Shown: positions 56,771 to 64,000 of the stretch, piece by piece | Numbering within the stretch: the stretch's first letter is position 1 | Layout: the number at the start of each line of letters is the position of its first letter | From: Scilla litardierei | Lineage: Eukaryota; Streptophyta; Magnoliopsida; Asparagales; Asparagaceae | Length of the DNA: 64,000 nucleotides | Assembly: GCA_030789695.1 (NCBI GenBank) | Contig: CM061141.1 | Coordinates: 199,815,600 to 199,879,599, forward strand | Direction: 5' to 3' | The notes under the pieces: generated by a model | Databases searched by the model: none | Told to the model about the DNA's origin: nothing | Seen by the model: the letters and a program-made list of their open reading frames with translations, nothing else | Made by a program: the position numbers and the translations under genes

Positions 56771-59168
56771 TGTAACGACTGCTTTTCATGTATCTGGATT
56801 TAATATAATATAATATATGTTTTGGTGGATTTTCTCCTCTTGTGTGGTTTTCGTCTTCGTAGATTTCAATTTTCGATCGATTCGTCGTATTTTCTCGTTT
56901 CTTCCGTAGGATTGTCGATTTCAAAGTATGTCATTCGTGACGGACTTCATATCGGTCGTATCTAACTAATAGATCAAGCCTAGAAGTCTTAGAAATCGAT
57001 ACCGGGGCCCCGCGCTCCGTATCGGTACTTTTGGTGCTCATTAGCCGGTGTAAGAAGGGCCACCGACCGACTAGATGACGATCCAGTCGGTCGGCAAACC
57101 TTCTTGGACCGACTAGTGGGCTATCTAAATTTCTTAGAGGTTACTGTTTATCGTTAGTCGGTCTAAGAACGTTGGTCGACCGACTAGGTTGCAAACTAGT
57201 CGGTCGGCAATGCTTCTTTAACCGACTAACTCTTTAAATTATTTTGACACTAGTTACTGTTTACTCTTAGTCGGTCTAAGAACGTTCATCGACCGACTAG
57301 ATGATAAACTAGTCGGTCAGTATTTGTTCATGGACCGACTAACTCTAAATCCTATTTTCGTTCAGAAGTTACTGTTTACACTTAGTCGGTCTGCGTTGGT
57401 CGACCGACCGACTAGTTGCCAAACTAGTCGGTCAGTGGTTGTTCTTTGACCGACTAGTCTGTGTTAAAACCCTAATTTCTGGGCAGCCGCCAGCTCAACC
57501 TATAAATACCCAACCCAAACATTTTCATCTTCTCCAACACGACCCTAAACCCTAGTTTCTTCCCCTCTAAGCCCCCATCTCCCTCCAAGCTTCAATCCTT
57601 CATTCCAAGCCCTAAATCCATCATCCAATCCATCCATTCACTCATTCCACCACTCATCTTCCCCAAATCTCCATCAAAACCCATCAAATCCCCAAAATCC
57701 CCCAAAACCCTAGTTTCCCCAAATTTCTCCAATCTTTTCCAGATCTGATCCTAGGGTTCCCCGGAGTGTTTCTTCCGCCTCCTCTCGGTAAGAAATCGAT
57801 CTACCGTTGTTTTTATATCTTATTGTAATTTTTATGAAACCCTAATAAAATACTTGTGTTTTGTTGAATGTTCCCCATAACAGCGATTCCCCGTAGGCTA
57901 GCTTCCGCGGAACGAACTTTCGTAACAGTCATCCCCGGTGTTAGGCAAGTGAAACTTGCCACTTAGGGTTTAGGCCATGTTTTAGGCCATTTGCTTGTTG
58001 TAGGCGTAAAAGAGGCTAGGCGACGAAATGATACTCGCCTAGGCGCAAATTGGGGAACTAGTTTGACAACGAAGCTAGTACCGACCTTTAGCATGTTGCA
58101 CAATTATCATGTCATGTTTGCTTTCAATTAACGGTACGCGAATATGTTCATGTCATTGCATTTCGCCTGTCACATCTAATTCAATAAACGGTACGCAAAT
58201 AAATTGTCATGACCTCGCATTCTTTAGGTGTTGTTGTGATTGCGTAGCTTTGCTACGATACTTGTGTTCCTGGCTCGTGATCAGAAGCGAGCATAATGAG
58301 TTGCTAACCCCAACGCTCGGAATGTATTGAATTGTGAACTAGGAATGCGAGCTCAATGTGCGGGGCAACCCTAGGCTCACTAGATGAGCTCAATGTGCAG
58401 GGACCCCAGGCTCCATATCGTGTGGGTATTGGGTAGTGTTTAGTGCCGATCGGTCTGAAATGCTATGCCATTCAGCGAAGGGCTTAAACACCTAGAAAAT
58501 GTGAATTGATTGAATTGATAGTAGCTTGGCTACTCTTGTCTTGTCCCGATAAATTGTTTACTTGAACAAATTGTCTTGCCATGTTTTAATTGTGCACTCA
58601 TGTTATAACTGCCATGTCATGCATACTAAACTGCTAGGTTGCTAGTTGCCTTACCTTCAGTTTCCTTGCCCAAGTCTGTTTAGACTTGCTGACATGTGCC
58701 CCTTTACTCTTTTGGGTGACACATGTTAGATCCTGAGCCCGAGTACCTTGTTGAGGACGAGGTATTAGCTGACGCCGAGCCCGAGCCTGTGCTTGACGGG
58801 GTGTACGTGGACACTAGGGACCAGTCCTAGTGTTTTCATTGTGTTCCCCTTTTGTTAGACAGTTGTTTTGTTATCGGTGCGTAGCACCTATACTCTGTTA
58901 TATTTGTCTTTTGTTTGGCCTTGTTCTGGGCCTTAGACTCTTTTCTTTTAGCCTGGTGGCTTTTCTGTGATGTTGAATACTATCGTGGACAAACTTTGGG
59001 ATTGGTATTTCTTATCCGTCTCTTATTATTATTATTGTTGTTGTTTGTTTGCAATTACAGGGACCTGCTTTTACTAAATTGACGCTTATCGGGTTGGGGC
59101 TTCACCGCTCCACTCCCGTGCGGACCTTCCCACGTCTCGCCTCCATTTTAGGGAAGCGGGTCGTGACA
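56771..59168 (+). repeat. 5' LTR of element C
   Basis: 2398 bp, TGTAACGACTGC to GGGAAGCGGGTCGTGACA. It includes the DRE-like array, a TATA box and AAACCCTA motifs downstream of the TATA box. Confidence 0.94.
57061..57510 (+). promoter_or_regulatory. DRE-like palindrome array and TATA box, element C LTR
   Basis: I count 17 ACCGAC cores (both strands) between 57061 and 57454, about 45 bp before TATAAATACC at 57501. Confidence 0.7.
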
Positions 59169-59176
59169 TGTTTTAG

Positions 59177-59194
59177 TGGTGGCCCATGCAGGTC
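59177..59194 (+). promoter_or_regulatory. Primer-binding site of element C (tRNA-Ile type)
   Basis: TGGTGGCCCATGCAGGTC lies 8 nt after the LTR, identical in A and B. Confidence 0.68.
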
Positions 59195-59309
59195 CTTCTG
59201 TAACTGCAATTGTCGGGATAACGATAATAAAATAAGGTTGTCCAACAGATAAGTTCGACATCTGAGCCCTAAGCTATGAGTCTAATTGTTTCGTTTTCTG
59301 CGTCATTAG

Positions 59310-60473
59310 ATGGCAGGAAGGCGAATCACCCGTGGGGGTGGTAGTGGCGCGACCCCTCACGATGAGGAGCCGGAGCGGGAGCCCACTAATGGTGAGATGA
59401 TGAGGATGATGTTGCAGATGATGTAGGTTCAGCAGGGTGTGCTCCTGCAGGTGCAGAATGCTCCAGTGACTCGAGCTGCTCGGGTGGTGGAAGCCCCTCG
59501 CCTTGAGCCCGGGGCGAAGCAGTTCAGAGAGCTGGGTCCTGCGTATTTCGATGGAACCGAAGGTCCACTTGCTGCTGATGAATGGATGAGGAATATCGAG
59601 GACAATCTGAAGATGTCCAAGGTCAACGAAGTAAGTTGTGTTGACTTGGCGAAGCGCCAGCTGAAGGATAACGCCATGAATTGGTGGGATGCCGAAGAAA
59701 AGATGTTGGTAGAGCCGATCGTCTGGGCTACCTTCAAGGCCAGATTTAATGGTGAGTTCTTCCCGAAGGCTGCCAGGGAAGAGATGCTGCAGCGTTTTAT
59801 CGATTTGAAGCAGGGAAGCTCGTCGGTGGACCAGTACCACCAAGACTTCATGAGGCTTAGTCGGTTTGCACCAAAGATGGTGCAGGACGCTGAGGAGCAA
59901 GCTCAGAGGTTCCTTCAGGGACTTGCCTCGGAGCTCCAGAGTTTTGTGACCTCCTATGACCGGGAATCTTATCAGAAGGTTCTAGTAGCAGCCAAGAGGC
60001 AGGAGCTGCTCGTGAACCAGAGGAGGGGGTCTATTGTTGGTGCTGGGAAGAGGCCTGTGGAGCAGGCGAGAGCTGTGGTTAGACCTGGATTCAGGCCTAA
60101 TCAGTCTGCTCAGTTTAAGAAGCCAGGAGGGCCTATTACGAAGTTTTGCCATTTCTGCTGCAAGCCTGGCCACGTTAAGGATCAGTGTCGGAAGTTTCTG
60201 GGCCAGTGTTTGATTTGCGGTGATGCTTCTCATGTCGCGAAGGATTGTCGGCATGCGGATCCGCTGCGGAGGACACCTATTACTGCCCCGCCTTTGCAGC
60301 AGAGAGCCCCGGTGCCCGCTGGTCGTGGGGTGCCCCTCGTCCCGCAGAGGCAGGCTTTTGAGCGGGCTGCTCCGCCGAGGAGGCAGGCATTTCTGATGAC
60401 CGAGGAGGAGGTTTTGGCTATGGATGAGGTCATTGCAGGTAACTTCCAATCTAGTTGTTCCTTCCCTAATTAG
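59310..60473 (+). pseudogene. gag: gag of element C, interrupted by an in-frame TAG
   Basis: The only suitable ATG is at 59310; in the same frame a TAG at 59424-59426 (codon 39) stops it, and no ATG follows near the domain start. After the stop the frame continues to 60473. It contains the retrotransposon gag domain (YFDGTEGPLAADEWMRNIE, WWDAEEKM..., F..KFNGEFFP-type region, YHQDFMRLSRFAP) and two CCHC zinc knuckles (CHFCCKPGHVKDQC and CLICGDASHVAKDC). These form the particle and bind RNA. The codon change is consistent with a CAG to TAG transition at a CHG methylation site. A possible splice donor CAG|GTAACT at 60438/60439 may join gag in phase to pol. Confidence 0.88.
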
Positions 60474-60538
60474 TTGATTGTTGCATTATGTTGGCTGCTT
60501 GTGTATGAATGTTGCTAGAGTAAGATTTGATTGATTAG

Positions 60539-63500
60539 ACTGTTTGTTAAGTGTGGTTTTGGTTTGCACGTTCCCTGCCCGAGTCCTCTTTGACTCTGGT
60601 GCATCGATGTGCATTTTGGCCCAGAGCTTCGTGGAGAAGCATTCCTTGTCGACGTCCCCTCTCTCTAAGAGTTGGAATATCGTCACAGGGAATGGAGTAG
60701 TCACGGTGCATCGTGGGTCCAGTCCTTGCTCTGTGGTGGTTTGTGGACATGAGCTTTATGCTGATTTTATTGTCCACAACATCACCAACTACGATGCGGT
60801 CTTTGGGATGGATTGGCTTGCGAGTTTCTATGCTACGATTGACTGTCGAAGGAAGAAGGTGGTGTTTGAGATTCCCGGACACCCAGTGTTTGAGTTCAGT
60901 CGTGGTAGCAGTTCGCTTGGTCCTGTCAGATTTCGGGCCAGGCCGGTGGAGGTCGTGGCTATGCAGTTGGAGATGGAGTGGCCAGCTGTGGTGCGAGATT
61001 TTGGCGACGTCTTCCCCGAGGAGATGTCTGGTTTGCCGCCTGATCGAGCTTTGGAATTTTCTATCGATCTTGTTCCAGGTGCGCAGCCGATTTCGAAGGC
61101 GCCGTATCGTATGGCACCTGCAGAATTGGAAGAGTTGCGGAGGCAGTTGGATGAGCTGTTGCAGAAGGGTTATATTAATCCTAGTGTGTCTCTGTGGGGA
61201 GCACCGGTGTTGCTGGTTAAGAAGAAGGATGGTTCGCGTCGTATGTGCGTGGACTATCGGGGGTTGAATGCGGTGACCATTAAGAATAAATACCCGTTGC
61301 CTCGCATCGATGATATCTTTGATCAGCTTGGAGGTTCGAGGGTGTTTTCAAAATTGGATTTGAGGAGTGGTTACCATCAGTTGAAGGTGAAGAAGGATGA
61401 TGTGCCGAAGACAGCGTTCAGGACGAAGTATGGACACTATGAGTTCGTGGTTATGCCTTTCGGTGTAACTAACGCGCCCGCAGTTTTCATGAATCTGATG
61501 AACCTGATTTTCTACGACTTTTTGGATAAGTTTGTCGTTATCTTTATTGACAACATTCTGATATATTCAAAGTCGGAAGAAGAGCATGCCTTGCACTTGA
61601 GGACGGTATTGGAAATCTTGAGAAAGCATCGTTTGTATGCCAAGTTTTCGAAGTGCGAGTTTTGGCTGGATCGAGTTGCTTTTCTGGGGCATGTGGTGTC
61701 TGGGGGTGGTATTTCTGTGGATCCCGAGAAGATTAGGGCCATCCGGGAGTGGCCTGTTCCGTCGTCTGCATCTGAGATTCGGAGTTTCCTTGGGCTTGCT
61801 GGTTACTATCGGCGATTCATTAAGGACTTTTCTCGTATTGCTGAGCCGATGACCAGGTTGACACGGAAGGATGTTATTTTTGTTTGGTCGGGTGATTGCG
61901 AGGGTGCTTTTGGTATTCTGAAGGAGAGGTTGACGACTGCCCCTATTCTTGTTGTGCCTGATCGCAGCGGTGGATTTGAGATCTTTTGCGATGCTTCTGG
62001 CAAGGGTCTCGGATGTGTGTTGCATCAGCACGGGCACGTTGTGGCTTATGCGTCTCGTCAGCTCAAGGTTCATGAGAAGAATTATCCGACGCATGATTTG
62101 GAATTGGCTGCCGTTGTGTTTGCTCTTAAGATTTGGAGGCACTTCTTGCTGAGTGAGAAAGTGAAAATCTTCACCGATCATAAAAGCTTGAAGTATATTT
62201 TCACTCAGAAGGAGCTCAACATGCGACAGCGTCGATGGTTGGAGCTTATGGCGGATTACGAGATTGATTTGCAGTATCACCCTGGCAAGGTGAATGTGGT
62301 TCCAGATGCTTTGAGTAGGCTTCCCGCGGTGATGATGTTGACCTCGCAGTGGAGATTGCAGCAGGATTTTTGCGAGTCTGGAGTGGAAATTGTTCTTCCT
62401 GGGGAGGCTTCTTCGTTGATGTACATGCAGGTACAGTCGACGATCGTGGATCGGATTAAGGCTGGCCAGGCCGGAGATCCGAAATTGGTAAGGATTCGAG
62501 GGCAGGTGGAAACCGGTCTGCGGACTGACTTTTTGATTCATGCGGATGGCTCGCTGAGGTTTGGAGCCAGGTTGTGTGTGCCAGCTGGGGATATCAGAGA
62601 GGAGTTGATGGTGGAGGCACACAGTTCACCGTATTCTGTGCATCCTGGTGGCACCAAGATGTACCAGGATCTTCGTCTGAATTATTGGTGGCATGGTATG
62701 AAGAGGAGTGTGGCTCGGAGTGTGGCCAAGTGTTTGGTTTGCCAGCAAGTGAAGGCGGAGCATCAACGTACGGCTGGGTTGCTACAACCGCTTCCGATTC
62801 CGGAGTGGAAGTGGCAGCACATCACTATGGATTTCGTGACTGGAATACCTCGGAGTCCGAAGCAGAATGACGCGATTTGGGTGATCGTGGATCGGTTGAC
62901 CAAATCTGCGCACTTTATTCCGTTCCGAGTGGGACAGTCCACGGAGGTGCTAGCGAGGAGATATATGGAGGAAATCGTGCGACTTCATGGAGTCCCCGTG
63001 AGTATCGTGTCGGACAGAGACACGAGGTTCACATCTCAGTTTTGGCAGAGTTTGCAGAAGAGTTTGGGTACGCGTCTGAGTTTCAGCACGGCGTACCATC
63101 CGCAGACGGATGGCCAGTCCGAGAGGACGATTCAGATTTTGGAAGACATGCTGAGGGCGTGCATGTTGGATTTCAAGGGTTCGTGGGAGGACCATCTGCA
63201 TTTGGTAGAGTTTTCCTACAACAACAGCTTCCAGGCGAGTATTGGCATGGCGCCATTCGCCGCTCTTTATGGGAGGAAATGTCGATCGCCATTGAGTTGG
63301 GATGACGTTGGTGATCGGGAGTTGTTGGGACCTGAGATGATCGTGGAGGCCGTGGATATTGTCAGGAATATTCGGGAGAGGTTGAGACTTGCTCAGGACC
63401 GTTTTAAGCATTGGGCGGATGCTAAACGTCGTCCTTTGGAATTTCAGCCGGGCGACCATGTGTTCTTGAAGATTTCCCCGAATCGCGGTGTGATTCGTTT

Positions 63501-63873
63501 CGGGAGGCGTGGGAAGTTGAGCCCGCGATACATTGGACCATTTGATGTTTTGGAGAGGGTTGGCGAGGTAGCTTATCGCTTGGCCTTGCCGCCGTCTTTG
63601 GAAGGAGTTCACAATGTTTTCCATATGTCGCAGCTTCGTCGATACATTAGCGACCCATCTCATGCCGTGGATTTCTCGGAGATCGCCGTTCGCTCAGATT
63701 TGACGTATGACCAGCTTCCAGTGCAGATTCTGGACAGGCGTCAGAAGTCGCTTCGAAACAAGGTCGTCAATCTTGTTAGAGTGATGTGGCGGCACGGTTC
63801 GCCGGGAGAGTCTACTTGGGAGAGAGAAGATGAGATGCGAGAGCGCTACCCACTTTTGTTTCCGGACTCGTGA
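60539..63873 (+). CDS. pol: pol of element C: protease, RT, RNase H, integrase, chromodomain
   Basis: Open for about 1110 codons to TGA at 63871-63873, with no ATG before the protease, so it must be made as part of a gag-pol product. Protease LFDSGAS lies near residue 16. RT spans about 150-370 ([12 protein letters not shown]; the catalytic box reads FIDN where the family has two Asp). RNase H has [10 protein letters not shown] near 482. The integrase HHCC zinc site is near 695-735, and DDE residues are in MDFVTG, SDRD and SERT with 35 residues between the last two. Then come a GPY/F-type region and a C-terminal chromodomain ([20 protein letters not shown], then STWERE and YPLLF). AAC instead of GAC at 61552-61554 replaces the second catalytic Asp and should abolish RT activity. 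Everything else looks intact. Confidence 0.95.
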
Positions 63874-63881
63874 GTATTCGG

Positions 63882-63919
63882 AAATTCCGAGGACGGAATT
63901 TTTCTTAAGTTGGGGAGGA
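63882..63919 (+). promoter_or_regulatory. Hairpin and polypurine tract of element C
   Basis: The stem AAATTCCG/CGGAATTT around AGGA is followed by AAGTTGGGGAGGA just before the 3' LTR. A (32480-32516) and B (41882-41918) have the same arrangement. Confidence 0.8.
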
Positions 63920-64000
63920 TGTAACGACTGCTTTTCATGTATCTGGATTTAATATAATATAATATATGTTTTGGTGGATTTTCTCCTCTTGTGTGGTTTT
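63920..64000 (+). repeat. 3' LTR of element C, first 81 bp
   Basis: Identical over all 81 bases to 56771-56851. The rest lies beyond the window. Confidence 0.95.

Larger units (their letters stand above)
56771..64000 (+). mobile_element. Ty3/gypsy chromovirus C (Tekay/Del type), 3' LTR cut by window
   Basis: 5' LTR 56771-59168, PBS, gag, pol (PR-RT-RNaseH-IN-chromodomain), hairpin, PPT and the start of the 3' LTR at 63920. The first 81 bp of the 3' LTR are identical to the start of the 5' LTR, which suggests a recent insertion. It is inserted in the satellite (left flank GCACGACG); the right flank is not in the window. Domain order with integrase before a C-terminal chromodomain marks a chromovirus. 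Gag has an in-frame TAG and RT lacks one catalytic Asp, so this copy looks inactive. It shares PBS, LTR ends and PPT-side hairpin with A and B. Confidence 0.95.

Noticed and set aside
56771..64000. Possibility that C is an endogenous pararetrovirus
   Set aside because: It has LTRs, a PPT, an integrase and a chromodomain and lacks movement-protein motifs; it is a Ty3/gypsy element.

Overview
This is a gene-poor stretch of a land-plant (angiosperm) nuclear genome built almost wholly from transposable elements. Evidence for a plant: L1-type LINEs with a zf-RVT domain, Ty3/gypsy chromoviruses of the Tekay/Del kind, a Helitron-type 3' end, a FAR1/MULE-type remnant, a transposon-borne PMD/DUF1985-like remnant, and captured exons of plant nuclear genes (complex I NDUFA5, a CYP709-like P450, a UPL5-like HECT ligase). 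I cannot name the species. No intact host gene is visible.

Layout. 1-4440: LINE (+) with an intact ORF2. 4477-4868: foldback element. 4888-7071: 5'-truncated LINE (-). 7142-18423: segment with three captured gene fragments, ending in a Helitron-like hairpin and CTAG. 18436-46896: large element 'X' with about 72-bp terminal inverted repeats. X carries two convergent degenerate genes and four arrays of a perfect palindrome built on GACTGAAACC/GGTTTCAGTC. Into X's third array is inserted LTR retrotransposon A (24199-44653). A's 5' LTR holds a solo LTR, D (26522-28955, minus, TSD AAAAG). A's 3' LTR holds a second retrotransposon, B (35588-44422, TSD CATGC). 46982-49103: foldback, LINE fragment (-), foldback. 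49153-56770: start of an element or array 'S' with a 382-bp higher-order satellite made of five hairpin-bearing submonomers. 56771-64000: chromovirus C with gag and pol, inserted in the satellite; its 3' LTR is cut by the window end.

A unifying feature is that nearly every junction between unrelated elements from 4441 to 49152 is a (TA)n tract (eight tracts of 12 to 85 bp). The region reads as successive insertions into TA microsatellites.

A, B and C share LTR ends (TGTAAC...TGACA), an 18-nt primer-binding site that matches the 3' end of plant tRNA-Ile(AAU) as I recall it, a hairpin before the polypurine tract and the tract itself. A and B have no coding capacity and look non-autonomous; C encodes the proteins but has a stop codon in gag and a changed RT catalytic residue. 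The B, C and D LTRs carry 14-17 copies of the DREB/CBF core ACCGAC just upstream of the TATA box, which suggests stress-responsive transcription. The least explained structures are the intron-resident palindrome arrays of X, the hairpin satellite of S and the DRE-like LTR arrays.
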